This document shows, piece after piece, positions 50,781-61,914 of a stretch of 64,000 bases of DNA. The stretch covers positions 53,760,218 through 53,824,217 of the forward strand of contig CM060181.1 of the NCBI GenBank assembly GCA_030549775.1. Reading direction: 5' to 3'. The first letter of the stretch is position 1. Each line of letters begins with the position of its first letter. The notes under the pieces are model-generated. The model was not told the origin of the DNA. It worked only from the letters and a program-made list of their open reading frames with translations, and searched no databases. The position numbers were made by a program, and so were the translations under genes. The stretch is from Tamarix chinensis. Taxonomy: Eukaryota > Streptophyta > Magnoliopsida > Caryophyllales > Tamaricaceae.

Positions 50781-51489
50781 GTACGCAATATCATAAATCA
50801 CTGGGCCCCGCTCATTAATATTCCACTTTCAATTATCGTATCTTTCCTTTCGTTAATCAGCACACCAATCATATTTATTTTCCTCGATTGGGAGATCGAT
50901 AACCCAGGACACAAAGGTACACCGGTCGTACCGGTGCATATCAGCTACTCAGTACCCTTTAACCATGAACCCAAGGACGCAAAGGTACCCTGGTCGTACT
51001 GGTGCATAAAGCTAACTCAGTACCCTACCGACAAGGACACCTAATCCATAAGTATGCATACCCCCTAACTAGGTCCGTAGAGCTAGGAAGAGTAAGATAT
51101 AGGGCTTGGCTGGGGCACAAACGCACACCAGCAAATACCAGAATAATCGTGGACTAAACCACGTCCTTAGGGTAGCGACCCCTAAGGAGTCACCATTCCC
51201 GATCTCGAGGTCTTTCACTTTAAGTAATAGTGTCTTAATTAAGGTGATCACAGAAAGCACGATGATCCGATACTTATTCACTTTCAATCGTTTTAATATC
51301 ATTAATCGTTTCTTATTCAGAGGATTATCCAAGATGTCACAGAGAAACCATCAAGGCCATACTAATCATTAGATACTCATACTTGGCTAATCAACATTAT
51401 TTAATCATATTAATGTTCCACAATCTCAAAGACATATTAGGTACAAATTACTCATTTTCCCTTTACTTATATAATTGTTAAGTATCCAT

Positions 51490-52640
51490 TCCTTACTTGA
51501 TAAATTACCACATTACCCTTAAGGTTGCATAATTACCAAATTACCCCTTGTCCACTTTAGATTACCCAATTGTCTCCTACACTTTTTAAACCACCGTTCA
51601 CCCCTTATAATTACTACACTTGTCATATTTCCCTTTTGGTTGGTTATGTTACCAGGTCGCCCTTCTCCTTTGTTATAATTACTAAATTGCCCTTGAGTTG
51701 GATAAATTACTAAATTACCCTCCTTCATTATCATGATTACTATTTTGCCCCTTTAGTTGTTTAAACAATTATCACTTTACCCTTTTATCGGCTAAATTAC
51801 CAAATTGCCCCTTTAGTCGAACAATTTACCAAATTGCCCTTCTCCTTTATCATAATTACCATTTTACCCCTCTCAATTATTTTAATTGCCATTTACCTTT
51901 TTTAATTATCACAAATCCCAAATTACTCTTCTTCATAACTACCAATATTAATTTACCCTTTTTCATAATCAAAATTACTATATTACCCTTCTCCATTATT
52001 AAAATTACCATAATGCCCTTTAATTGGTTAATTTACCAAATTACCCTTCTATAGTATCATACTTATCCAATTACCCTTCTACAATCATAATTTACTTGCT
52101 AAATTATCTTTTGTCGTTATCATAATTACCAAGTTACCCCTTACTCCCAAGTTTACCGTAATATCCTTTCATTTACAAAATTACCATTTTACCCCTTACA
52201 TCCAATTTTACCATAATATCCTTTTATTTATGAAAATTACCACCATACATCTTTTACTTTACAAATTAATATTTTACCCTTTTACATCCAAGATTACCAT
52301 CTTTATCTTTCCTTACATAATTACCATTTTGCCCTTCTTTTCCAATTTACCATATTACCCCTTTACTTATAAGTTTCCACTTCGCAATTCACTTATAAAA
52401 TTTACCATATTACCCTTTACTTATGAAATTACGATTTTGCCCCTCTACCTCCAAAATTATCATAATGCCCTCCTTCATCCAAAATTACTATTTTACCCCT
52501 ACTTCCAAAATTACCATTTTACCCTTCTTTCTCACAACTTACAATTTTATCCTTTACTTGTAAATTATCATTTGGCCATTTAATTATAAAATTACCATAT
52601 TATTCTTTTGTCTCAAAAATTACCGAAATACCCTTCTCCA
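51490..52640 (+). repeat. TTACC-rich tandem array of copy B
   Basis: Forty or so imperfect units of 'aaattaccaaattacccctt' type with periods of about 25-35 bases. The 117-codon frame at 52230-52583 is a translation of the array. Confidence 0.88.
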
Positions 52641-53279
52641 CTTATAGAATTTCCACTCAACCCCTTTATTCACCATTTTTATGAATTTTCTAACACTACA
52701 TAGAATAATGATATTAATACTTCATTTTTATTATCTAAGTCCACCAACTTGTCATTCTTCAACATAATACTCATTAGCAACTAAACACATTGATTTATAT
52801 ACCTCGTAAGCATAATTACTAAAATACCCTTAAACAATAACATTATTCATGCATTAACAACATGGTACATCATAAACAAGTATTTAACATTTCTATCCAT
52901 ATTCCAACTCCTTCTTTATTTAACCTACCTACATATGGCATAAAAGTTATCATGCTATTTCTTTTTAACAAACAATATAAGAAACCATAAACATATCATG
53001 CTAAGCATACAAAACATGCATAAAATCATACTAAACCCTAAATGTGCTAGCATGCGTTTTTCATATATTTAAGGGAGGATTAACGGTTACCTTAATCCCG
53101 CAAAATATCAAATCTTACCAAGCATATTTAGCAACTCAACACCTAAAAATAATATCCATCATCTTTATGTTAGAAATAAGAACCAAAGCATAAAACTTTA
53201 TAAATTTTAATTAATAAAACACTTAACATAAAATACCATTTTACCTTAAAAATTATCCAAACAATTTTTAAAACCAAGG

Positions 53280-54550
53280 GGAGCTCACCCTGCATGGGCA
53301 GCGTGAGTTTCATGCAAAAATAAGGGGTGGAAGGGTTCAAAGGGGGGTGAAGGAAGCAAGATTCATCATTTTCGGGTTAGGGTCTTTAGGCTAGAAAAGA
53401 GGGTGGTTAGGGGAGGTTCTAAGGCAGGGGAATGGTGCAGGAGTGTAGAGGGGGTGTAGGTGGAGGCAAAGGGTGGTTTCAAGGTGGCTTAAGGCGGCGG
53501 AGACGGCGGCGGCGAGGCGGCAAAGTTGGCTGCCAAGCAGGGTCGAGGGCAAGGGGCTGAGAAGGAAGGAAAAGGAGAGGGAAAAATGGAGGGGTTAAAG
53601 GGCTGTTTTTGGCTAACTAATGAATGGCGGTTGTAGAGGGGGTTGCAGGGTCTTGAATGGTGGCTTGGGTGGCGGAATAGGCGGCCGGAAGGCGGCGATC
53701 GGCGGCGTTACAGGTGGGCTATCGGGAAGGGTGAAAAACCGGGAGAAAAGGAAGAGGGAGTTGCGGGGTGGCTCGGGTGGTGTTGGGGCGGTGCAGGGAG
53801 GTAGCATACGGTGGCATAAGGCAGCTCTAGGGGTCCAGTTAGGCGGTGTACGCGGTGGAGGGTGGCGGTGGAGCAAAAACAGGGAAAAACAGGAGAGGAA
53901 GAAAATGAGAGAGAAGGGAGGATCGGGGAGTAAAGGCTCGAGAGGATGGGCAGAAAATGGGTTGAAGAGGAGAAGAAAAAGAAGAGGGAGAAGAGAGGGG
54001 GCAGGGGCTGATCGACGGCAGCGTCTAGGGTGGCAGGGTGTCGTAGGGTGGCAGGGAGGGGAGACGAAGAGGGGGGAAAAACAGAGTTGTGGGATGGTTT
54101 GCAGGGCTGGATGGGTTCGAAAATAGGAAGAAAATGACGGAGAGAAGGAGGGCAGGGGTGGCAGCGATGGGTGTAGGTGGTGGCAGCCAGCGTCTCGGTG
54201 GTCGGGCATGGCAGGCGGTTATGGCGATGGCGACGAGTCGAGGAGCTGCTGGGTCGAGAGTCATGACGTTGGGAGAAGAAGAAATAAGGGAGCAGGCCGG
54301 TCGGGGAAGGGAGAAAAGAAAAGGGGCTGGCCGGCCGGTCTGGGGGAGGAAGGAGGGATGGGTCGGCCGTGCGGGGCTGGGGCGACGGGCGTGTGAGCGA
54401 GGGAGAGGAGGGGGAGACGGGCCGAAGGCCCAACGCGCGGGGGAGAGGGGAGAGCAGGCCGGGCGGGCGGCCCAAGGGGGAGAAAAAGGAAAAGAGAAGA
54501 AAAGAGAAAAGGAGAAAAAGGAGGAGGAAAAGAAAAAGAAAAAAATGGAA
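53280..54550 (+). repeat. Purine-rich GC block of copy B
   Basis: Strong G/A excess on the plus strand with 'ggcggc' words, grading into 'gaaaaaggagg' near 54480-54550. It yields long proline/arginine-rich frames on both strands (up to 255 codons at 53708-54475 minus), with overlapping alternatives in every frame. Composition explains them better than coding. Confidence 0.75.
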
Positions 54551-55442
54551 AAATAGGGAAAATAATTTAAATAAATTTTATAAATCATAACATGTAATAT
54601 TCTTGATAATTTATTTAATTTAATAATTTAATTTATTATAATCTAATATATTAGTTTAAAAAGGATAAAGTTGGTAAAATATTAGTTTTGGAAAATTATT
54701 TAAATAAAACAATATGATAAATAGCAAAATATTTATTTTTAATTTATTAAATACTCTTATCCAAATTTACATACTCTAAAATCCATAAAATAATTAAAAT
54801 AAATAATCTAAAAGCAATTCTATTCCAAATAAAAGTAATTTATTAAAATATAGGTTTTCGAAATTTTTGGGGTATTAGAGGGAGAGAAAAAAAAAGAAGT
54901 TGGGTTGGCCCAACCAGGGAAAGGAAGAAAGGAAAGACAAGGAAAAAAGGGAGATGGGCTGGGGCGACAATGTGGGAAAGGGAGAAGAAAGGGAAGGAAG
55001 CGGGCTGGTGGCCTAGTGCGAGGGAGGAAAGGAGAGCAAGTTGGGCTTCCCAAAGGGGAAAAGAAAAAGAAAATAAAAGAAAAAGGAGGAAAAAGGAGAA
55101 GAAAAAGGAAAAAAGGGAAAAATAAAATAAAATAATTTTTAAAATAGTGGCATTTAATATTTTTGATAGATAAATTAATTTAATAATTTAATTTATTAGA
55201 ATTTAATATATTTGTTTAAAAAGGGTAATTTTAGTAAAATATTGGTTTGGAAAATTATTTAAATAAAATGAGTATGATAAAACAACAAAATATTTATTTT
55301 AATTTATTAAATATTCATATCCATTTTATATACTCAAAAATCCACAAAATTATTAAATTAAATAATTTTAAATTTTAAATTATCCTAAATGAGGGTTATT
55401 TATTAAATTCTAGGTTTTAGATTTTTAGGGTATTATAGAGCT

Positions 55443-55650
55443 CTTCCTCGACCGGGCAATGTTTTCTTGTCTAACTTACTTTCAAGTTCTTTACACCTCT
55501 CACCTTTTTCTGATTTCCAAAAGGGGAGAGAATTAGAGAGTTTCGGATTAAAAGTGTAAAACTTGTAAATGTATGATTATCATTTCACTCATTATTCTTT
55601 CACATTTACAATTATGCTCTTTTTTTTGTCAACATCAAAAAGGGGGTGAT
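55443..55650 (+). other. Copia 3' internal remainder with polypurine tracts
   Basis: This continues the copia interior after repeat A. It contains 'ccaaaaggggagaga' (about 55516-55530) and, directly before the 3' LTR, 'aaaaagggggtgat' (55637-55650), the functional polypurine tract position. Confidence 0.8.
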
Positions 55651-56897
55651 TGTTAACCTCAAAGGTTAAGCAGTGCCATTATACTTTTTTTGATGATAAC
55701 AAATGTATCTTACTATCTAATGTGTTTGCTTAAGTGCGAATATTCAAGAAAACTACACATACAAAAGGATCCAAGACTTGAAGAAAAGCATTTTATGTGT
55801 CTTAGGTATATTTTAAAGAGTTAAGTTGAGAAAAGTTCATATTTCAAAATAAAACTCTTTAATACTCTTTGTTGAAAAATACTTAATTTGATTTCATTTT
55901 AAAAATATTTTAAAAGTATTTTCAAAGCAAGTTGATTGGTTCCAATCGGAACCAGTCGACTGGTCCTCACAACGGTAACTTTCAACTGGCATAATGAACA
56001 CATCAACTCTTACCATACCAGGACAGTGTTCATATGTGTTTTAAGGCCAACTATGTACATTATCAAATTGATCGACTTATTTGAACAAACTGATCGACTG
56101 GTTCATACAACGGTAACTTTCAATTTTGGTCGGAACATAATCAACCAACTGGTTGGAACAAACCGATCGACTGATCATACAATCGATCAACTCGTTCCTC
56201 TAGAACGATCAACTAGTCAACATTAAATGCTAATTTTCTCCTCTTTGGGCAAGATAGCTTTTTGGAAATTTGTATATAACTACCATACATGAGGGTAACT
56301 CTTATAAATAAGGTCCTTATTCATTTATTACTACTATATTTTTAGATTAGTGATTGTGCAATTAATCTCTTACACTAAAGTCATTCAATTGCTCACTCAA
56401 AATTTCAAACTTCCATATTTCTAAGTTTTTACTAAAAAGTGTTCTTCACTCACTTCTCTTGGAATTGTTCTCAAATTGTAATATTCTACATTACATCTAG
56501 CTAGATTTCATGTTATTCAAAGATCAACACTTTCAAATCTTGTATTTGGTGAGAGTCATATGTAATCATAACCTCCTCTCAAAAATCACTTAAAGGGGTT
56601 AGTGAGTGTTTTCCTATCATTTTTGAGAGATTCATATGGTGAGTTTAGAGAAGAAAAATAGGTCAAGTTGTAAATCATCTTTTGATAGGATCATTGAGAT
56701 TATAAGGCTCATAAACCAAGAGAAGAGTAATCATCAATAAAAACACATCACTATTTCAAAAATCTAAAAAGGATAACCTTTTCGTCATGGACGTAAAGAG
56801 TAATATACTCTTGAACCACTCTACATCATGTGTTAAATTTTTATTTAGTCATTTCCATTCCACAAAACCCTATTCACCCCTCTGTAGGGTGCTTTTA
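55651..56897 (+). repeat. Copia 3' LTR (1247 bp)
   Basis: Starts TGTTAACCTC and ends 'gggtgctttta', with the TATA box at 56303-56310. It is clearly homologous to the 5' LTR along its whole length but visibly diverged, and its 'gatcgactggttt' array (55930-56220) has fewer units. Confidence 0.92.
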
Positions 56898-58422
56898 GTG
56901 AAGTATACAATTTAGATTTATGTGATTTATATGTGGTCTCATGGTTACCTTAATTAAATACTGATATTTAGAATGGAAGATCTCAAGATTTAAAATGTTG
57001 GCTCTTTAGGGGTACCTACCCTAAATACATAGTTTAGCCCACGATTGATTATGGATTTTTAATACTAAGCCTTAGAGCCCTATCTAGGATCTATATCTTA
57101 CCCTATTTAGCTTTGTGGATTTATAGAGGGTATGCATACTTATTGATTATGTGTCCTTTTTGCTAGGGTATTGTGCTTCCTTCTTGTGTCAATATGACCA
57201 GGGAACCTTAGTGTCCCTTAGTTAATAGTCGGTATGATACTCTATTACATTGGTATAACGGTATGACCGGAGTACCTTAGTGTCTTCAGGTTTGATTTGT
57301 TCTCCCCTCGAGTAAATAAAAATATAAATAGTTATTGTTGAATCAAAATGATTATCAAATTAGTTAGGTAGTAGCCTTTGTACCTACCTATGATTGGATT
57401 GTAGCCTTTATGCCTACCTATGGTTCCATAGTAGCCTTCATGCATAACTAAGTTCATTATTGTGCCTTTGAGCCCTATCTATGATATTATGGATTTTTAT
57501 TGATATTGTACTTTTGAACACTACCTGTGGTTTGGTAGTAGCCTTCATTCCTACCAATGTTCGGTATTTTTCCTTTAAGCCCTAACTATGATATTATGGA
57601 TTTTATTTGGCATTGTACCTTTGAGACCTGCCTAAGATGTTATGGATATTATGGGTGTGAAGTATGAGATGTATTTTGAAGGTTATGTTCATTGTGTTGA
57701 GATTTGTTCCGATCATTATTTTAGAGAACATCTCTTGGATGCTTGGTTCGAAATTTTTATTATGATTTATATGAGTGAGTATGAGAAGTATGTGGCACTG
57801 ATGGTATTGTTTATCTTACATAATTAACATATTTTGATCATTATGTGAGTTTTCTAATATTGTTATATCATGTATTGTTGTGATGTCTCTTTTATATTCC
57901 ATTCGGACTTTTCATATTATTTTTGTATAATAGGTTATTCAGTATTATTGTACTGAAGGATTCCTTTTCATGGCCCCTACTTATTCAATAGGCAGTGGTC
58001 TTTGTAGGTTAGATTGTGAGATCAATTGAATGTTAGTACTTGGGTTAGGATTTAGGGTTATCTTGTGTTCTACCTAGTATCTTTTGATAAGTATGTATTT
58101 ATACTCTTATATCTTTATGTATTTTTCTTTCATTCAATTTTGTAACTACTAACAATAGGTTTTATTAAAAATGATATTAAGATGGTTTGATTCTTCCTAC
58201 CTTGATTCTTTTAACTATATTATTAATTCAAGTGGAGAAAAATTTTAGCCTTAGCACTTCATATAATAATGATAGATGAAACCAGACTTATACTAAGTGC
58301 GGCGGTAACACCTTGTATTTTTACTATTTTAGCTTCTGCAATTAACTCTTTAAATGAAATTTTTTAGTTCCAAAATTTGGGGTTTCTACACTATATTTCA
58401 TCTATAGTTGTTTTTTTCCATT

Positions 58423-59891
58423 TGAAAGAGCCATATAAGGGGTGGATAGCGGTTTATAGAATGGAAATGGAAAATAAAAAAGTTTGCACACAATGTAGGG
58501 TAGTCCATAAGCAAATTACTCTCTATATCCACAACCAATAAGTTATCCTTTTTATATTTTGAATAAGTGATGTATTTTATTGATAATCGCTATTCTATTG
58601 GTTTATGAGCCTTAAAATCTCAATAGCCCTCTAAGAGATGATTCACAATTTACCTATTTATATTTTCTAGTCTCTCAATAATAATTTATCAGGAATGATA
58701 GGCAAACACTCACTTACCCTTTTGTAATGAATTTTATAAGGTGATTATGATTATAATTGATTCTCATAAAAAATAATTAATATATGAAATTTTAAACTTA
58801 AGATGAGATATAATATTGTTAGATATAATAAAATATATTACAATTGTAGAGAAACTCTAGCTAAGAGAAGTGACCATTGAACACGCTTCAATGAAAACCT
58901 AGAATTTTAAAGTTAAGAGAGTTTGAATGAGAAATTGAATGATTTTGAAAGAAGATGATTACTTGTACAACAAATGTAGATGAAAATTTGTGTAATGAAT
59001 GCTCATGGGGCTTGTTTATATATCTCACCCTCATCGGGTAGACATTAGACACAAAATGGATAAAAAGTTGTGTCATCAAACGGGAAAAATTTTAGCATTT
59101 AATGCTCAAAATTTGATCTATTTGGTAAAACCATTTGATTAGCTTTATGGCTAGTTGATCATTGTTTCAAACTAGTCAATTGAATTCATTTAGACTATAG
59201 ATGAGAAAGTTATTGTTACACAAACCAGTTGATTAGTTTATTGAAACCCGTTGATCGGTTTTTGTATTACACTTAGTTGGTCCTATGAGCATATACGAAC
59301 AGTACCATAGTTTCGTAAACTAGTTGATATATACTTCAAACCTGTCTTTCGATTCCAAACTAATCAATAGGTTTAGAAAAATTAGTTGACGAGTGTAAAT
59401 AGAAACAAATGGGTTTATGTAGGAGTGAAACGTATAGACTAATTGGTCAAACCATTAGATCATTTTCCAAACCAATCAATCAATTTGGCAATATTATTCA
59501 ATGAGTTTAAATAGAGACAAATATGTTTCTATTGGAGTGAAACCCATGGACTAGGTGGTCAAACCAAACAATATGTTTACAAACCATTCGACTAGTTTGG
59601 TGAAATTAGTTGATGATTTTAAATAGAGAATAATGGGTTTTTGTAGGAGCAGAACACATGGACTAGTTGATCAAACTAATTAATAGATTTCCAAACTAGT
59701 CAATTTGTTTGGTAAAACAAGTCAATAAGTTTTTTGTGTTAGTAAATATGTTTGAGTTTAACTCATTTATTGCTCTTGGTTCAAACCAAACCAGTCGATT
59801 GGTCTTGAGACCTATCAACTAGTTCCAACTTTCACAAAACAAGTTTTAAAACACTTTGGAAAGATTTATGAATCAAGATGAACCATGAATT
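58423..59891 (-). repeat. Reversed Sirevirus-like LTR fragment D
   Basis: Read on the minus strand it matches the 3' two thirds of the copia LTR above. Shared features are the 'aaacactcact' block (58703-58716), 'tttatgagcctta' (58602-58614), the TATA region (59015-59022) and a degenerate array of 'accaatcgactagttt'-type units (59100-59820). The LTR 3' end corresponds to 58423. The 5' end is lost where element E begins at 59892. It is more decayed than either LTR of the nested copia element. No internal region or duplication could be tied to it. Confidence 0.8.
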
Positions 59892-60114
59892 TTAGTGTGC
59901 TATTATATAAACTCCAAATTAAACCCTAAAGACATAAATAAATAGTAATTTTCACGTAAGGGTTGATCGTACAAAAAAATTTAATTTAATTTATAGATTT
60001 CTATTGTTGAAATGAATGCAAGACATGCTTAAAATGAAAATAAATAAAATATCATAATAAAAGAAAATAAAATTATAAAAAACTAACAAAAATAAATAAA
60101 ATAAAGATAGTGCA
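59892..60114 (-). repeat. Element E 3' LTR
   Basis: About 223 bp. It follows the minus-strand sequence 'cgttgaggataatgcc' and the decayed polypurine stretch (60115-60160), as in related gypsy elements. Confidence 0.7.
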
Positions 60115-60228
60115 TCCCATATGCTTTAATTAGGCATTATCCTCAACGATTGGTCTATAGAAATACAAAGTAAGGTAAGGGGTGGGGCTTAGAAGGGATT
60201 AGGACGAGGGGGGATGCAAGTTTCAAAG

Positions 60229-60303
60229 TAAAAAATATGCTTCAAAATCCTCCACTCGATGTTCTTCATAGAAGGTTTTTAGTTGATGCCCATTGATTTT
60301 TCA
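60229..60303 (-). pseudogene. Element E pol C-terminal remnant
   Basis: The minus-strand translation gives 'KINGHQLKTFYEEHRVEDF', the ending typical of Athila/Tat-like pol polyproteins. It is separated from the RT start (60392) by under 100 bases, which shows the extent of the deletion. Confidence 0.65.
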
Positions 60304-60391
60304 TGTTTGGCAAGCCTTATTTTTTTGTGATAATAATTTAATGATATAGTGCAATTTTATATTATTTTAGAACTCTAATAAGATTCTATTT

Positions 60392-61416
60392 CTATAAGGC
60401 TGTAAGGTCACTAGCAACAATGATAGGTAGAGTTTGATTATCCCCTAAGAAGGCATATTTAAGATTACTGAGTAAAGGTTTCAACTCTACTTCTGGAGCC
60501 TTTTCTATAGAGTGTAGGGGTTTTTCTCTCATGATAGGCAATTCAACATGCTCCTCTATGTTAGTAGGATAAGCTCTAAAAGTAAAAGCACATTCCTCTA
60601 TTTTCTTATCTAGTGAAAAATTTTCTTTTAATTCCACTTAAGATTCTATTTCTATTGAATTTGTAAGAACAACTTCTCTTGGATCATCACTTATTAATTC
60701 AACAACTTGTTTAAACAAAGTGTCAATTACATCCACCATAGAAACATATTCACAATTAGTAGGATATTTAATGGAGTCATCAATATTAAAATAAATTATT
60801 TTCCCATCAAATTCCATTGTAAGAACCCCATTATACATGCCAACTTTAGTTGTAGAGGTTTTTAGAAATGGTCTTCATAATAGATTCATAGAAGGGTTAG
60901 GGAATCCATCATCCCCCATATCCAAAACATAAAAATCATTAGGAAAAAAAAGTTCATGCAATTGAACTAAAACATCCTCTCTCACCCTATTAGGATATCC
61001 ATTAGGTCTATTTCCTAGTTAGATCACAACACAAGTTTATTTAAGGGGTCTTAGAATCAGGGCATTAAAAACAAATAAGCTCATAACGTTTATAGAGGCT
61101 CCTAAGTTTACATGCATTTTTCATATCTCATGTTTCCAATTTTACAAGGAATGATAAAAATGCTAGGATCCTTACACTTAGGTGGGAGTTTCCTTTGTAA
61201 AATTGCAAACACATTCGCCCCCAAGCTAACATTTTCATTCTGTCTCAATTTTTTCACGTTGGTGCACAGATCTTTTAAAAACATTAAATACCTAGACATT
61301 TGCTTTATTACATCTATCAAGAAAATTTTTGCCTCCATATTATCAAAAATATATAGTGTTTCCTTTTCATGATCTTGATTCTTATCTATAGCTAAATTAC
61401 TAGGAACAAAAAGCAA
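60392..61416 (-). pseudogene. Element E protease to RT start, broken
   Basis: The protease region reads 'LPPKCKDPSIFIIPCKIG' (about 61185-61130) and then 'VNLGASINVM' (about 61110-61081). Relatives have Asp where this copy has Asn, so the catalytic aspartate appears lost by a G-to-A change. Further on are 'FFPNDFYVLDMGDDGFPN' and 'VELKPLLSNLKYAFLGDNQ' with 'TLPIIVASDLTAL' (60490-60392), the linker that normally leads into RT. Stops break the frame at about 60630 and 60850-61080. No RT active site follows. Confidence 0.82.
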
Positions 61417-61914
61417 CAGATTTATAAAGGGTTAGGATAATTTATTTTTGTTACCTCTGGAGGTTTTTCTTTAATATATTCTTTTACATTCATTGATTAT
61501 TCATCTTTATGCTTTGTTCCTTATTTATCTTTAAATTACTTTAGACTGTTAGATTTTTTTCTACTCTTAGAGGCGATAACACTCACATTTTCTCTTTTAT
61601 TCCCTTTCATTTGCCTAGATAACATTGAGGAACTTTGTGCTTACAATTTCCCTACATAATTAGCCAACCGACTCACTTGGCTTTCTAAGTTCTTTGGACC
61701 ATATCTTGTTTCTTGTTGAAATAGAAAAGTGTTAATGGCTAAGATTTAACTATATCCTCTAATGATGTTCCTCTACATTGTTGTGATATTGGAGGTTGAG
61801 TAGGCTGCATAAATAACAGGTTTGTTTAGTTTATAGTAATAGGATAGAATCAAGGGGGTTGGTTATACCCTTGTTAATTTTGGTACTATGGTGGTCTTTG
61901 ATTATTCTCATACA

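Larger units (their letters stand above)
49634..54879 (+). mobile_element. Giant LTR-like repeat, copy B (innermost, best preserved)
   Basis: 5,246 bp, starting TGTAACACCCCCAAAATT and ending 'aaatttttggggtattaga', with an exact GGGAG duplication (49629-49633, 54880-54884). Parts in order: terminal stem-loop (arms 49635-49652 and 49709-49727); 'cccttcagtactacggta' (50056-50073); 'gcccgcatacaacacata' (50106-50123); CCGGTGGACCGG array (50285-50780); two larger 'ccggtcgtaccggtgcat'-type units (50920-51010); TTACC array (51490-52640); purine-rich GC block (53280-54550); AT-rich tail. Frames of up to 255 codons in the purine block are biased low complexity. Ends, duplication length and random target favour a solo LTR. 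A non-autonomous inverted-repeat element is the alternative. Confidence 0.83.
45619..55437 (+). mobile_element. Giant LTR-like repeat, copy A (inside the copia element)
   Basis: Starts TGTAACATCCCC and ends GGGTATTATA, the ends being imperfect inverted copies. GAGCT flanks it exactly (45614-45618 and 55438-55442). Landmarks in order: terminal stem-loop (45620-45705), 'cccattgaatatgcatggg' (46003-46021), CCGGT-type array (46340-46720), TTACC array (about 47120-48060) and purine-rich block (48600-49633, resuming at 54885-55130). The tail (55130-55437) parallels the tail of B. Without B and its duplication it is about 4.6 kb. No protein is recognisable: frames of 76-145 codons in the purine block are low complexity. 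Most likely a solo LTR of a very long-LTR retrotransposon. Confidence 0.82.
36621..56897 (+). mobile_element. Sirevirus-like Ty1/copia retrotransposon, interrupted by repeat A
   Basis: Two direct LTRs (36621-38366 and 55651-56897) bound gag, protease, integrase, reverse transcriptase and an env-like region in copia order. GTGAA flanks both sides (36616-36620, 56898-56902). A primer-binding site follows the first LTR and a polypurine tract precedes the second. Sirevirus affinity is suggested by the long gag with knuckles, the env-like frame downstream of pol, and repeated polypurine tracts near the 3' end. All reading frames are broken and the RNase H part seems missing. Without A and its duplication the element is about 10.5 kb, a normal size for the group. 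It is inserted in giant repeat C. Confidence 0.92.
33905..58390 (-). mobile_element. Giant LTR-like repeat, copy C (outer shell of the nest, minus orientation)
   Basis: Read on the minus strand, C starts at 58390 with TGTAGAAACCCC and shows the 'gcagaagctaaaatagt' landmark and the stem partner 'aaggtgttaccgcc' (58304-58322). It then has the 'aggattccttttcatggcccc' region (57958-57978), the decayed CCGGT array (57180-57640), a few TTACC-type units (35590-36500) and the purine-rich block (34200-35550, pyrimidine on the plus strand). It ends at 33905 with GGGGTGTGACT. Flanks are CTACA (33900-33904) and CTATA (58391-58395), a 5-bp duplication with one change. Removing the copia insertion and its duplication leaves about 4.2 kb. 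It is the most decayed of A, B and C, as expected for the outermost layer. Probably a solo LTR. Confidence 0.75.

Noticed and set aside
53613..54588. Frames of 155-255 codons on both strands, rich in proline, serine, arginine or glycine
   Set aside because: They lie in the purine-biased block of repeat B, overlap in nearly all frames on both strands, have no domain, and equivalent blocks in A and C give unrelated proteins.
45619..54879. Interpreting A and B as DNA transposons because of inverted ends
   Set aside because: 5-bp duplications at unrelated targets and TG-type ends fit LTR integration better, and no transposase is present. The alternative is kept open in the findings.
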